Of a stretch of DNA of 64,000 bases, positions 1 through 9,350 are shown piece by piece. Positions within the stretch are counted from its first letter, which is position 1; every line of letters begins with the position of its first letter. The stretch is from a virus. The position numbers were made by a program, and so were the translations under genes. The stretch spans positions 1-64,000 of IMG/VR virus record IMGVR_UViG_3300036860_000057, one strand, 5' to 3'. Below the pieces are notes generated by a model. It searched no databases. It saw nothing but the letters and a program-made list of their open reading frames with translations, and was not told where the DNA came from.

Positions 1-166
1 ACAGCCCTTCCTCTCCTCGAACTCTATGCAGTCTAGCGCTTGGACGAAATTTGTGTTCCAGTGCTAGTTGATGAATTTTCCTATCTACTGATTCTTTAAC
101 AATAGAAGGACAGCCTGTCCAATCTTCTAAAAAGTTATGGTTTATTACGATGTCATGAAAGATCAT
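1..166 (-). CDS. Partial hypothetical protein, 3' end beyond the window
   Basis: An open frame runs from an ATG at 166 off the left edge with no stop, giving 55 visible residues. It begins MIFHDIVINHNF and contains a basic stretch near KFRPSARLH. It overlaps the last 14 bases of the methyltransferase-like gene upstream, as expected for a coupled phage operon, but no clear ribosome binding site is visible. I do not recognise the family. Confidence 0.5.
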   Translation of the reverse strand, partial: MIFHDIVINHNFLEDWTGCPSIVKESVDRKIHQLALEHKFRPSARLHRVRGEEGL

Positions 167-824
167 CCTGTTTAACATTCAACTCCTTTAACATTTGAAC
201 ATATGTAAGTGTCTCTTTCATTGTCTTACGAGCCTTGTCAGCCAAGATAGCATCCTTCATGTCTTCTTTCCACTGCTTCTTAGCTTCTTTTATAGAGCCA
301 AACATTACTTGAGCAGGTAAAATTCTCCACGTCAACCAGACGACAGGGAACTGAGCGCCATTTCCTCCCCATCCAAGATTAGGCATCTTAAAGTCTATCC
401 TAGCATCCAGCAACATCATCTCAAATCCATAATGTCCCAGCATATCTTGTACTTCTGATGATCCTATTGTCTCCAGTGGAACAAGTAAAGCAAATGGCTT
501 CCCTAGTTCGTAACATCTCTTGAGCCACTTCCTCTTAATCGAATAGGGTGGGTTAGTAACAATTGCATCCCAGTCACTAGGATCATAGGTAAAAAAGTTC
601 TGCCCTACTAAAATATCACTACACACCACACATCCTACTCCCCCTTCGAGAAGAGCCTTTACTAGAATTCCTTCTCCATCAGCAGGCTCCCAAATAGTAT
701 TAAACTTCTGCAAATAGGGCAGAAGTGGTTGTAGTGCGTAGGAAGGAGTCTGACAAGCATCATAGGTAGCTGCTTGCTTTGTGTCACCCTTTTGATTCTT
801 CTTTGGCTTCATTGACTGAGCCAT
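153..824 (-). CDS. DNA adenine methyltransferase-like protein
   Basis: A 223-residue protein with the N6-adenine methyltransferase catalytic motif NPPY at residues 91-94 and a cofactor-loop-like EPADGEG at 46-52. This suggests S-adenosylmethionine-dependent methylation of DNA. The start is set at the ATG at 824 because AAAGG lies seven bases upstream; a longer open frame to 893 has no binding site. It ends the visible replication operon, so it may modify phage DNA against host restriction. It is short, with no recognisable target-recognition domain, and could be an orphan or an inactive relative. Confidence 0.75.
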   Translation of the reverse strand: MAQSMKPKKNQKGDTKQAATYDACQTPSYALQPLLPYLQKFNTIWEPADGEGILVKALLEGGVGCVVCSDILVGQNFFTYDPSDWDAIVTNPPYSIKRKWLKRCYELGKPFALLVPLETIGSSEVQDMLGHYGFEMMLLDARIDFKMPNLGWGGNGAQFPVVWLTWRILPAQVMFGSIKEAKKQWKEDMKDAILADKARKTMKETLTYVQMLKELNVKQDDLS

Positions 825-1647
825 TGTTATGCCTTTCCAAGAAACCATGTTCCTTGATAGTTTGAATAACTTCCTCATCTGCCTTGATACCAAGACATCT
901 CATCAGATGTTTTATTGCATTGGTAACTAGTTCATTCTCTACCCATTCAGAGAAATCTAATCTACCTATTACGGCCTCCTGACCCATCTCCTGTGCTACT
1001 ATGACATCACCATAAAGCTTATACTGTAGTGAAGGATCAGGATCATCTGGCTTCTCTTTCCTGTAAATTTCATTCCTAATCTCTGTAACTGATACTCCTG
1101 AATCCATAAGCATTGACCATCGATCAGGACTCATTTGGTTGTTCTCCACAATAGAACGCATTAGTGTTAGTTTTGAGATAGGAATCTTCAAAGGGTCAAA
1201 CTCTACCTGCTCTCGAATCACCTCACCATCTTCTACAATTGCATTCTTATATCTATCTCTCTTGATAACTTCAACTGTTCCAAATGGCTTAACTTCTTTA
1301 ACAACGAAAGTTTCTACTGCGCGAAAGTAATTATCAAGTGTATTTGGTTGTACTGGTGTTTCTTTCACAACTAATACATTAAATTGATATTCGTACTCTC
1401 TTCTAAATGTGAGAGGCAACTCGTCCCAATTTGCTTTTAGGATATATAAGGTATACAACATACCTAATCCAAGACCCTCACCTGCACCCACAACAAATCT
1501 TAAAATGTCTAGGATTTCTTCAGCCCACTTGATGTCTTGTGGTTGAAACTTCTGCTTGACTTTCTCAATCTCCGCGAGTAGATTCCGTGTTAAAATATTT
1601 GCTTCTTTACTAACTACTTCTTTCGATAGATTAGACAGTGTTATCAT
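784..1647 (-). CDS. Hypothetical protein, replication operon
   Basis: A 287-residue protein with ATG at 1647 preceded by AAGGAT. The N-terminal 70 residues are rich in Lys and Glu and look helical, followed by a Gly/Leu segment (VVGAGEGLGLGML) and a charged C-terminus. It overlaps the clamp-like gene upstream by 17 bases and the methyltransferase-like gene downstream by 41. I do not recognise the family; its position between a clamp and a methyltransferase suggests DNA metabolism, which is inference only. Confidence 0.7.
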   Translation of the reverse strand: MITLSNLSKEVVSKEANILTRNLLAEIEKVKQKFQPQDIKWAEEILDILRFVVGAGEGLGLGMLYTLYILKANWDELPLTFRREYEYQFNVLVVKETPVQPNTLDNYFRAVETFVVKEVKPFGTVEVIKRDRYKNAIVEDGEVIREQVEFDPLKIPISKLTLMRSIVENNQMSPDRWSMLMDSGVSVTEIRNEIYRKEKPDDPDPSLQYKLYGDVIVAQEMGQEAVIGRLDFSEWVENELVTNAIKHLMRCLGIKADEEVIQTIKEHGFLERHNNGSVNEAKEESKG

Positions 1648-2407
1648 TCTGATCCTTATAGGGCTTTACGATTTGTGACAAAAGACCATACCACGCATCA
1701 TTCAGTGGGTCTGTAATACAGGTAGGAATCTTCTTTACTTCGCCTAGCGATAGTTTAACATGATCCGAGCAGAACGTCAATTGTTTTAGCAACTGTTCTG
1801 GATTAAATGACAGCAAAGTCCCGACAAATCCATCCTCAAAATCTCCTTCTACGCCTGTGAATGGAAATCTGTCAATCGAGCCTATCTCATTCTCTTGGAT
1901 CGATCCATAGATCACTCCAGTATCATCTACTGAAATATCAATCCAGCGTGATTCTCTGTAATCAGGAAACTCAAGAGATGCTTTACATAGGTCCCTTAGC
2001 TCTCCAGAGTCTAGTATGATATGATTATTATTCAATTTACCCTTCCATTCCTTTATCTTATCATACACTGGAATAGTATCAATGAGTGACAGAGAACTAC
2101 GAAATCCTTGCCCATCTGTAATAGACATCTTCTTTTCTACCTTAAGTGTTACTTCTTCCCCTCGTATCATCTTCAGTATGCCTATTAGTGAAAAGGTAAC
2201 ACAACATTCCCCACTCTCTCCTTCCAGAAGGGGTTGTTGAATAACAACAAGGCTAGTAGGAGTCCCTGCTATAAGAGTAAGGATTTCCTCTTCTGAGAAT
2301 AAAAGCAATCTACCATTGAGTGGATTATTCTTATCGTCCTTGTTCACTAATCCTGACAACAATCGTACATTGTTTCTTAATGTTGAAGTATCAAGTGTGA
2401 TCTTCAT
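1631..2407 (-). CDS. Short sliding-clamp-like protein
   Basis: A 258-residue protein whose start (MKITLDTSTLRNNVRLLS, ATG at 2407 after AAAGGATAAAA) and alternating strand/helix pattern resemble the first domains of a DNA polymerase III beta clamp. Bacterial clamps are about 370 residues in three domains, so this one is short and divergent. It lies directly after the DNA polymerase gene, where a processivity factor would fit. A second, full-length clamp-like gene is at 25270-26397. The assignment rests on pattern and context; another replication accessory protein is possible. Confidence 0.5.
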   Translation of the reverse strand: MKITLDTSTLRNNVRLLSGLVNKDDKNNPLNGRLLLFSEEEILTLIAGTPTSLVVIQQPLLEGESGECCVTFSLIGILKMIRGEEVTLKVEKKMSITDGQGFRSSLSLIDTIPVYDKIKEWKGKLNNNHIILDSGELRDLCKASLEFPDYRESRWIDISVDDTGVIYGSIQENEIGSIDRFPFTGVEGDFEDGFVGTLLSFNPEQLLKQLTFCSDHVKLSLGEVKKIPTCITDPLNDAWYGLLSQIVKPYKDQNDNTV

Positions 2408-2409
2408 TT

Positions 2410-4173
2410 TTATCCTTTCGTCCATCGCTTGTTCACATGTCCTTCTGCTCGTATCTGAACAGAAGGACAAATTTCGCTGGCAGCTAATTCCATAGCCGAC
2501 AGCACCTGATATTTAACTTCTTCTGCTTGATCATCTCTTACCCGAACCAATATCTCGTCATGTACAAACAGAACAATGGTAGCATCATAGTTATTCTCTT
2601 CAAGGACTCTATCTGCTAACACTCCCGCATATTTCGTCATATCGGCTGCTGTTCCTTGCACAGCGTAGTTAATAGAGGCACTATAATAAGAGCCTCTTCC
2701 ACCTCCATTTACTATCTCTGGGAAGTTTTGTCGTCTCCCCATAGCAGTAAGCGTAAATCCTCTTCTCTTTAGTAATCCTTCCTGTGCATCTGACCATCTT
2801 GCAGCTTTGGGAAAAGATCGTCTGACACGATTCTTAAATTCAGTGGCGACCTGTTCACTAATACTCATGTGTCGTGCTAGGGTTTGTATCCCTGCACCAT
2901 AAAGAGATGCTAATAATCCTGTCTTACAAGCAAATCTTTCTTGTTTACTAATCTCCTGTTTATTGTATACCGATTTAGCTACTTCTACATACATATCCTC
3001 ACTATTATAAGCAGTTATCATAACTTCATCACCAGACAGGTGTGCTACTATCCCTGGTTCCTGCTTTTCAAAGTCGCTGCAAGAAAAACTATTATAGTCC
3101 ATAGCTTTAGGCAAAAATATAAGCCTAAAATTAGGCTCCCCCTCTTTTAGTTTAAGAGGGGAAGGCACATTCTGTAAATTTGGCGAGTTCATAGACATGC
3201 GACCTGTCCTAGCCTGCAACTGGTTCACATTCGCATGAATATTCCCAGTGATAGGATTCACATACTCGTCAAATCTCCAAGTAGACCTCTTCTGCCACTC
3301 CTTATACTCCAACAGAACATCAATAAATTCTGTGAGTTCTTTACTTCCTTTATGAGAAAGTTCTTTCAGTGATTCTTCGGATGTGCTGTGTACTTCTACA
3401 CCATAGATACTCTTTATCAATTTCTGAAGTTGCTGAGTGCTTCCTAGGTTAGCATCAATTACAGACTCTCCGAATATATCCCATGTTCTGCCAAGACCCG
3501 CCAAATCAGCTAGCTTAGACTCTAGTTCTCTGACCTTCAGATATATCTGCTTCTGTTGTTGATCCCACAACTCGTGATCAAATCCTACACCTTCCAGCGT
3601 AGCCTTTACTAATACACTAACGAACTCATTCTCCAAAGATACAATACGCCCTAACTGCTGGTTGCTGACATCTTTAATCTGACTCTCTCGAAGATTGAGA
3701 AGATGGATCACATCAGCAGCAGCATAGTCCAACTGCTCCTTAGTCATAGGACCAGTATGGTTAGCAAATTGAGAACGAGTTTCTTTATTGAGTGTAACTC
3801 CTAGTCTCCGTGCAACAGTAGATGCTAAGTCATTATCTACCCCTGTCATTCCTGTGTTAATAACCCTCTCTACAATAAGAGAGTCATATATGTTCTTGGT
3901 TCTAGTTCCTATCGTGTGCTCCAAAAACTGTCCATCGAAATAATAGTTATGGCAGATTTTTTTAACATTAGGATTGGTCAGCACAGGAATTAGACAAGTA
4001 AAATTATTCTGAAGTATCCATACATCATTACCATCTGATACCTGAATCGAAATAATCCGATCTGTGTAAGGATCGGCTGTGTCTCTTTTCTTATTCTGCC
4101 ACGTCGTCTCAATATCAACACCCACTATTTCTGTCTCTAGTGTGGGCAAGTAGTCAACTATCTTGGTTGTCAT
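2410..4173 (-). CDS. Family A DNA polymerase with 3'-5' exonuclease domain
   Basis: A 587-residue phage-size polymerase. The proofreading exonuclease shows DIE at residues 20-22 and the later acidic motif in DYAAADVIHLL. The polymerase domain shows motif A (SCSDFEKQEPGI), motif B-like RFACKTGLLASLYGAG, and motif C HDE at 538-540. It lacks the 5' nuclease domain of bacterial Pol I, as is usual in phages. The start is the ATG at 4173; the frame upstream to 4212 overlaps the previous gene. It is the replicative polymerase of the operon, next to helicase, primase and clamp genes. Confidence 0.95.
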   Translation of the reverse strand: MTTKIVDYLPTLETEIVGVDIETTWQNKKRDTADPYTDRIISIQVSDGNDVWILQNNFTCLIPVLTNPNVKKICHNYYFDGQFLEHTIGTRTKNIYDSLIVERVINTGMTGVDNDLASTVARRLGVTLNKETRSQFANHTGPMTKEQLDYAAADVIHLLNLRESQIKDVSNQQLGRIVSLENEFVSVLVKATLEGVGFDHELWDQQQKQIYLKVRELESKLADLAGLGRTWDIFGESVIDANLGSTQQLQKLIKSIYGVEVHSTSEESLKELSHKGSKELTEFIDVLLEYKEWQKRSTWRFDEYVNPITGNIHANVNQLQARTGRMSMNSPNLQNVPSPLKLKEGEPNFRLIFLPKAMDYNSFSCSDFEKQEPGIVAHLSGDEVMITAYNSEDMYVEVAKSVYNKQEISKQERFACKTGLLASLYGAGIQTLARHMSISEQVATEFKNRVRRSFPKAARWSDAQEGLLKRRGFTLTAMGRRQNFPEIVNGGGRGSYYSASINYAVQGTAADMTKYAGVLADRVLEENNYDATIVLFVHDEILVRVRDDQAEEVKYQVLSAMELAASEICPSVQIRAEGHVNKRWTKG

Positions 4174-4585
4174 CTGTCTCTTCTTTCTCAGGATCGTAAT
4201 CCTTAGAAACAACTATCTGTCCTTCAAAACATTCATCACATCCATCACCATTACAATCAGGACAATCAATGCTCTTACTATCTTTATCCTTTAGTGCTGC
4301 ATAGTACCATACCTTGTTCCAGAGATTATCATATTCCTTCTTATAGCTTCTGCTCCAATACTCAGGAAGCATACCAGCAGGAAATTCATAATCTCCTGGT
4401 AGAACCTTGATGCTCATTGGATCAGTAAAATCAAGGTTCCACTCGCTGGCAGCATAAGCACGAGCCTTTCCACGAGTTTCAGCAAAGAATATGTTGATAA
4501 GTCTTCCTATGTACCATATAGGATAACCATCAATATAATCATCTACAATATGGTGCTCACCTGAATCAACTAAAAATGCTTTCAT
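4154..4585 (-). CDS. Zinc-ribbon hypothetical protein
   Basis: A 143-residue protein with a DnaJ-like zinc ribbon near the C-terminus: Cys108, Cys111, Cys116 and Cys119 in CPDCNGDGCDEC. The N-terminal half has no motif I recognise. Its ATG overlaps the helicase stop by one base and its own end overlaps the polymerase start by 20 bases, so it is translationally coupled between helicase and polymerase. The tail is very acidic. A role at the replication fork is suggested by position only. Confidence 0.7.
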   Translation of the reverse strand: MKAFLVDSGEHHIVDDYIDGYPIWYIGRLINIFFAETRGKARAYAASEWNLDFTDPMSIKVLPGDYEFPAGMLPEYWSRSYKKEYDNLWNKVWYYAALKDKDSKSIDCPDCNGDGCDECFEGQIVVSKDYDPEKEETDDNQDS

Positions 4586-6132
4586 CAGAATATCCCTTCC
4601 AATCCTGTAGACCAGTCACCATTACCATTAGTTCCCTGCACAACTGGCTCTACAGGCTTTATAATTTTCTCTTCTTCCTTTAAGAAGTGATCAAACAACA
4701 TAGTCTCTGATTTCCCAAAGGTTAAATTAGGATCAAGGACTCGCGTTGATTCCCCTTCCCAGAACATAGGTATTGGTTCTGGTGTGCCGAATCCACGAGT
4801 CTTCTCTACTAATATCCAGAAGTGACTATCATCAAGACTATCAGGAACTCGATAATCAATCCCCTTTCTTTTCATTTCAGGATAGTTCACTATTTCAAGA
4901 ACAATATCAGCAGCATGGCGGAGTCCCTGACTGTAGCGTAGACCACCAGCACCCGCTATCCGAGCTTTATGATCACCATCTACACCATAGGTTGACTGGC
5001 TGATTGTAACTACTGCTGCACCAGTCTCACGAGCAATCTGTAAGTGCTTGCGAATTACAGATGTAAGATTCTGTTCCTTGGAATCTCCATCATCATCAGA
5101 AAAGAGTTCTGTATAGTCACTTCCCAAAAATCTCACAGGGCCTCGATCACTGCTGTGAATACCATTCAGTCGATATTCCATTACAGTAGTCTTGATTAAG
5201 TTAGTAGGATCAACATAGATAGGTAGTGTTCCTATATACTCGATAGCCTTTAAGAACTCTTGATAGTCCTGTCCCTGTAGTGCTGGTTTTCCTTGATATA
5301 GTTTCTGTGTATTAAACCCAGACAGCATTGCTGCCATGTTCCTGATAACAACATTCGCTGGCGTTTCCAGAGAATTGATTGCCACACAACCAGAAATATT
5401 ATTCTTGCCAAGTCCTATGGCTGTTCCTAGTGCCATCTCCAACATCAAGCTCGTCTTACCACTGTTGGACATTCCATGTAATACTACCAAGTTCCCGTAT
5501 GGAATTAGATTAACTCTTGTCATTGAAGGTAGGCCAATAGGTAATAATAGAGAAACTTCTCCAGACCTTATCTGCTCTACTTCATCTATGGCTTCTGCTG
5601 CAATGTCTCCTGAGAACTGATACCCTTCTGGACCATTACTAACTGATCCCCTAAGTCCAGAGAGATAGGAATTAAGCCAACTATCCACATCTTCCACTCC
5701 ATCTACATACTGCTGAAGCTCAGATGGATTTTCTAAAAATCGTGTCAGTTCCTTTTCATAAGAAAGAGTCTGATAGATTACACCAGCCCGATCAATTAAC
5801 TCTGCTGTTCGTTTCAGAGAGTTAGAGTCAAGTGTATGAATTCGATAGTAACCAGATAATCTCTCAACTAGACTAATTAAATATGGCCTTATATCTCCAT
5901 ATTTAGTTCCCATTACATCAAGAACATTCGTAACATTAGGAGCCATTTTAGTAGCCATGCAGTATTCAATACTGCTGTAGATATGAGAATGATCTTTTCC
6001 TCCCAGCATACCAGTAGAGCTAAAGATCAACTTATCTGCACTGAGGCTAGGCCACACAATGCTGGCTGCTTCGTGCTCAAACTTAAGAATGCTCCCTAAC
6101 AGGATACATTCCCTTTCGAATAGAGTAAGCAT
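4585..6132 (-). CDS. Replicative DnaB-like helicase
   Basis: A 515-residue protein with an N-terminal DnaB-type helical domain (roughly 1-110) and a RecA-like motor. Walker A is in GMSNSGKTS at residues 220-228, and an acidic strand typical of Walker B precedes SDYTELFSDDD. The late basic and glycine-rich region (IAGAGGLRYSQGLRHAAD) fits the DNA-binding loop and arginine finger. It should unwind DNA ahead of the polymerase. It starts at an ATG overlapping the upstream stop, and its C-terminal codons (GIF-stop) contain the binding site of the next gene. Confidence 0.92.
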   Translation of the reverse strand: MLTLFERECILLGSILKFEHEAASIVWPSLSADKLIFSSTGMLGGKDHSHIYSSIEYCMATKMAPNVTNVLDVMGTKYGDIRPYLISLVERLSGYYRIHTLDSNSLKRTAELIDRAGVIYQTLSYEKELTRFLENPSELQQYVDGVEDVDSWLNSYLSGLRGSVSNGPEGYQFSGDIAAEAIDEVEQIRSGEVSLLLPIGLPSMTRVNLIPYGNLVVLHGMSNSGKTSLMLEMALGTAIGLGKNNISGCVAINSLETPANVVIRNMAAMLSGFNTQKLYQGKPALQGQDYQEFLKAIEYIGTLPIYVDPTNLIKTTVMEYRLNGIHSSDRGPVRFLGSDYTELFSDDDGDSKEQNLTSVIRKHLQIARETGAAVVTISQSTYGVDGDHKARIAGAGGLRYSQGLRHAADIVLEIVNYPEMKRKGIDYRVPDSLDDSHFWILVEKTRGFGTPEPIPMFWEGESTRVLDPNLTFGKSETMLFDHFLKEEEKIIKPVEPVVQGTNGNGDWSTGLEGIF

Positions 6133-6530
6133 CAGAACTCTCCAAATAAGGATAGCTGAGAATAGTCAGAAACTTCATATTGAAAATGCTCGTATACAGG
6201 CTTGCCCATTTTTCTTGCTGTATCAAGCGTGTGCTTACTTCCCTTACTCACCCCATCCCACAGAACAATAACTGCATCCGAATATTTTAACATTTCTATG
6301 TTACGAATCATGCCAGCAGATTTTCCATGCTCATTCCAATCAGGAATAAATAACCTAACAGGAATGTTGTAAGTTCTGGCATATATCTCTCCTGCAAGAT
6401 CAACACCCCTAGCTCCACCACTCACTACTTCTGTGATCTGGAATTTGGACTTCAACACTGCATCTGCTACCATGCCCATGAGTTTAAGATTACCATCGAA
6501 CGAGCGTGATCCAGCAATGATCACTTTCAT
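6132..6530 (-). CDS. SLOG-fold DUF2493-type protein
   Basis: A 132-residue protein beginning MKVIIAGSRSF, with a Rossmann-like glycine pattern (VSGGARGVDLAGE) and IPDWNEHGKSAGMIRN. These are hallmarks of the DUF2493/YspA family of SLOG nucleotide-binding proteins, common in phages and possibly sensing or processing nucleotide derivatives. The start at 6530 has AAGGAG nine bases upstream; a longer frame to 6566 overlaps the gene before. Its end (GEF-stop) encodes the binding site of the helicase gene. Confidence 0.85.
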   Translation of the reverse strand: MKVIIAGSRSFDGNLKLMGMVADAVLKSKFQITEVVSGGARGVDLAGEIYARTYNIPVRLFIPDWNEHGKSAGMIRNIEMLKYSDAVIVLWDGVSKGSKHTLDTARKMGKPVYEHFQYEVSDYSQLSLFGEF

Positions 6531-6531
6531 C

Positions 6532-6954
6532 TCAGAAGGCTCCTTGTTTGAAATGAAGTTTCCCATTGTCCAAATATATCAGAGTAGGAAAGACATCTTC
6601 CTCATACCTTATATATCCAAGAAACTCAATTGGATCGTAGTATTTCATATATGGATTCAACCAATCCAAGAATTTTTCAATCTCATCATGGTAATTTTTG
6701 ATATTGGTACGAACAGTTAGTCTCCATCCTATAAGTTCATGTACTTTTCTGATCATAGAATGAGTCTGTCCTACAAAATAGTAACTATCTGCATTGAGCA
6801 TAGGCCAAAGTTCGTATGAAAAGAATTCATGATCTGTTGGAATCTTAAGATCGTCTACCTTCTCTCCACACATATACTGAAGAATCTTAATCACATCTTC
6901 AGGAACATCATCTTTAAGTCTACATGCCATTACTAACTCAGTATACATACCCAT
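6532..6954 (-). CDS. Conserved phage hypothetical protein
   Basis: A 140-residue acidic protein beginning MGMYTELVMACRL, a start I associate with uncharacterised phage proteins. No catalytic motif is visible. The binding site AAGGAG sits in the last codons of the primase gene, and this gene also ends QGAF-stop over the next binding site, so it is tightly coupled between primase and the DUF2493 gene. Function unknown. Confidence 0.75.
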   Translation of the reverse strand: MGMYTELVMACRLKDDVPEDVIKILQYMCGEKVDDLKIPTDHEFFSYELWPMLNADSYYFVGQTHSMIRKVHELIGWRLTVRTNIKNYHDEIEKFLDWLNPYMKYYDPIEFLGYIRYEEDVFPTLIYLDNGKLHFKQGAF

Positions 6955-8210
6955 TAGAAAGCTCCTTGTTTCATGTCAGATTTTTCAGACCACCTACTAA
7001 TCACTGGCAGCATCTCCAGATAATTTCTACATTCATAGAACTCATTAGCCAACTCCAACCACTCTTCAGGTGTGAATGTTATGTTGGTAAATGGTTGTCT
7101 TTCACAAGCATATTGCAGCGCTCGATTCACCAGACTTGAGTTATATTTTTTCTCTGTCACAATTACCTGAAGGATTGTCAGCGCTCCTTCAGCATGTCCT
7201 ACAGAAATCTCATCCAGTATGTCGAAGACACGCTGGACATGATCAGTATCTACAAACCACAGGAACTCAGGCATTGCTAAAATTTCCTCCACAAATTGTT
7301 GTGCAGTGTTCCCTGCAAGGCGATAGTCATTATAATCTTTAGAACTTCCTTGTCCAAAGAACTTAACTTCTGCATCTAATATATCTGCTAACTTAAAGGC
7401 TGCTGACCACTCAGACTGAGTGTTATCAGGAACAATGATTTTTTTCTTAGTGTTAGCTAGCAGTCTCTTTAGTTCTTGAGTCTGTTCACTCTCAGGATCA
7501 CTAAATCCTTCGATTGCTGAGAGTGAAATAGCAGGCAACCCGTCCTGCTCCGCAGTGAGTTGGTCGATGCTTCCGAACAGGATAATTACCAGTTCTTTAT
7601 TGATCAGGTGTCGTCCTAGCACTGATGGACGATTGAACGATTTTTTGCCCCAGTAGCGCCTAGGATTCACTCCAACAGGCCATGTCTTGGTAGGTGATGC
7701 TCTATACTGAAATATATCCACTTCACTCTTGTCTGGATAGCCTCGATAAAAGGGTAATACATAGGCATCTTTTTCAAAATCATATCCTAGCATGTGACTG
7801 TCTATTGTTTCATCTGATAAAAGTCTGCTATGCAAATATTCTCTTTTATCTGGTGTTAGTTGACTGTGCCAGAAGGTGATCCAAATACTAGGAACTGGGC
7901 CTCTATATTCAGATGAAGAAGCTGTAACTACTTTCTCAGGAAGAATACCTTCCCGATCAGCAATCCATTTCACGGCCTGTAAGAATGATAAGTTCTCTTG
8001 TTTCGTTACATAAGAGAAAATATCTACATAGATTCCACAAGAGTAACACTTAGCTCCATCATTATAGACATGAAGACTTGGATTGTGGTCATTATGCCAC
8101 AAACATTTTACTTTGTTGTCTTGATTTATAGTCTCATAAAGGCTCACTATTTGAGACATTGAGACTCTGGACTTTATTTTCTTTGTGTCGTAAACCAGAT
8201 TGTCTCTCAT
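6954..8210 (-). CDS. DnaG-like primase
   Basis: A 418-residue protein with an N-terminal CHC2 zinc finger (Cys36, His39, Cys55, Cys58) followed by a TOPRIM-like region (about 205-300), including SIDQLTAEQDG and VPDNTQSEWSAAFKLA. It would make RNA primers for replication with the DnaB-like helicase. The first TOPRIM acidic residue, usually Glu before the Gly, appears as Phe-Gly (ILFGSIDQL), a possible divergence at a catalytic position. The N-terminal 25 codons overlap the tail of the HNH gene upstream. Confidence 0.85.
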   Translation of the reverse strand: MRDNLVYDTKKIKSRVSMSQIVSLYETINQDNKVKCLWHNDHNPSLHVYNDGAKCYSCGIYVDIFSYVTKQENLSFLQAVKWIADREGILPEKVVTASSSEYRGPVPSIWITFWHSQLTPDKREYLHSRLLSDETIDSHMLGYDFEKDAYVLPFYRGYPDKSEVDIFQYRASPTKTWPVGVNPRRYWGKKSFNRPSVLGRHLINKELVIILFGSIDQLTAEQDGLPAISLSAIEGFSDPESEQTQELKRLLANTKKKIIVPDNTQSEWSAAFKLADILDAEVKFFGQGSSKDYNDYRLAGNTAQQFVEEILAMPEFLWFVDTDHVQRVFDILDEISVGHAEGALTILQVIVTEKKYNSSLVNRALQYACERQPFTNITFTPEEWLELANEFYECRNYLEMLPVISRWSEKSDMKQGAF

Positions 8211-9114
8211 AATATTTCCTAAACAATTCAGCAGCTATTAATATCTTATATCCCGTATGACTATCTAATTCTTGTGGATATTTATCATTCTTTATTGAAT
8301 TACAACTTCTACACAACCTCACTGCATTGCCGGGCTTAAGCAGATAACCTTTAGAGAACGGATAAACATGATCCACACATAGCTTGTTGATAGAACCACA
8401 TACTACACAAGATTTCTGGAATTTCTTGAGTGCCCTGTCCATCTCAGGAGTCCATTCTATTTTGGACAACTCCCGTTTTTCATTTTTCAATCTACTATAT
8501 TCTTTTGTCTTGGAGAGTCCGTGTGTTGTCAGCATATTCTTTATTTTACATCCACAACTAGTAGTATCCCCACAAGCTAGACTATAGCCTGAGACTATTT
8601 TTTCATTTCCACAGTCACATTGGCACTTCCAAGTTGATTGTCTATTTTTAGTGCTTCCTTCTCTGGAGATTACTGTGAGTCTGCCAAAACGTTTCCCAGC
8701 TAAATTTTTAAGGCTACGTTCAGATACCCGCTCTTTATTGAGACATCCACAACTCTTAGTTTTTCCTGATACTAAACTAGAACGAAAAACAACTCTTTCA
8801 TTCCCACAATCACACAAACACTTCCAGTAGTTTGATCTATTACTGGCCTTCTGATTTATTTTTTCTGTTACAACTAGTCTTCCAAATCTTTGTCCAACAA
8901 GATTCTTAAAATTTCTTTTACTTAAACTTTCCTTATGATAACATCCACAACTTACAATCCTACCCGCAACTATATTTGTGCCAAGAATTACCTTTTCTAT
9001 GCCACAATCACACTGACATAACCACTTTACACTACCACGCCTATCCCTACCAGACTCTTCTATTATCGTCAATCTACCAAATCTTTGCCCCACTAATTCT
9101 AGTTTCTTACTCAT
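8134..9114 (-). CDS. HNH homing endonuclease with three zinc-ribbon repeats
   Basis: A 326-residue protein with three tandem modules near residues 7-65, 72-130 and 137-195. Each starts like GQRFGRLTI, carries a CxCxCG pair and ends in SCGC; they are likely DNA-binding zinc ribbons. The C-terminal HNH nuclease has CVVCG, a central DHVYPFSKGY and CRSCNSIKND. It resembles the gene at 44409-45176, so the element has spread within this genome. It sits between replication genes and overlaps the primase start by 77 bases, as expected for a free-standing mobile endonuclease. Confidence 0.9.
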   Translation of the reverse strand: MSKKLELVGQRFGRLTIIEESGRDRRGSVKWLCQCDCGIEKVILGTNIVAGRIVSCGCYHKESLSKRNFKNLVGQRFGRLVVTEKINQKASNRSNYWKCLCDCGNERVVFRSSLVSGKTKSCGCLNKERVSERSLKNLAGKRFGRLTVISREGSTKNRQSTWKCQCDCGNEKIVSGYSLACGDTTSCGCKIKNMLTTHGLSKTKEYSRLKNEKRELSKIEWTPEMDRALKKFQKSCVVCGSINKLCVDHVYPFSKGYLLKPGNAVRLCRSCNSIKNDKYPQELDSHTGYKILIAAELFRKYYERQSGLRHKENKVQSLNVSNSEPL

Positions 9115-9140
9115 TTCATTTTATCTTCCACTCTATAGCT

Positions 9141-9350
9141 TCAGTCCTCAGGCCAGAGCACTATTACTGTTTGTAGACTCCCTATAGGTATGTCTGAAAT
9201 TTCCACAATTTCACGATAAAGTCCATCCCACACCTCTTCACTATAATCTGCGAGAGGGCGAAATCCATTTCCTTCTGCATCTCTTGATAATATTACCTTA
9301 GTATCAGGAGGGTAAACTTTCAGTGAGTTTATTAACTGATCAATAGTCAT
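9141..9350 (-). CDS. Small conserved phage protein
   Basis: A 69-residue protein containing MTIDQLINSLKVYPPDTKVILSRDAEGN (shown in two parts: MTIDQLINSL and PPDTKVILSRDAEGN), a pattern seen in many phage and bacterial hypotheticals. It starts four bases inside the end of the upstream gene. No catalytic motif is visible. Function unknown. Confidence 0.75.
   Translation of the reverse strand: MTIDQLINSLKVYPPDTKVILSRDAEGNGFRPLADYSEEVWDGLYREIVEISDIPIGSLQTVIVLWPED

Noticed and set aside
93-104. TTCTTTAACAAT, like boxA, on the plus strand
   Set aside because: It lies inside a minus-strand coding frame with no promoter, hairpin or RNA gene on the plus strand.
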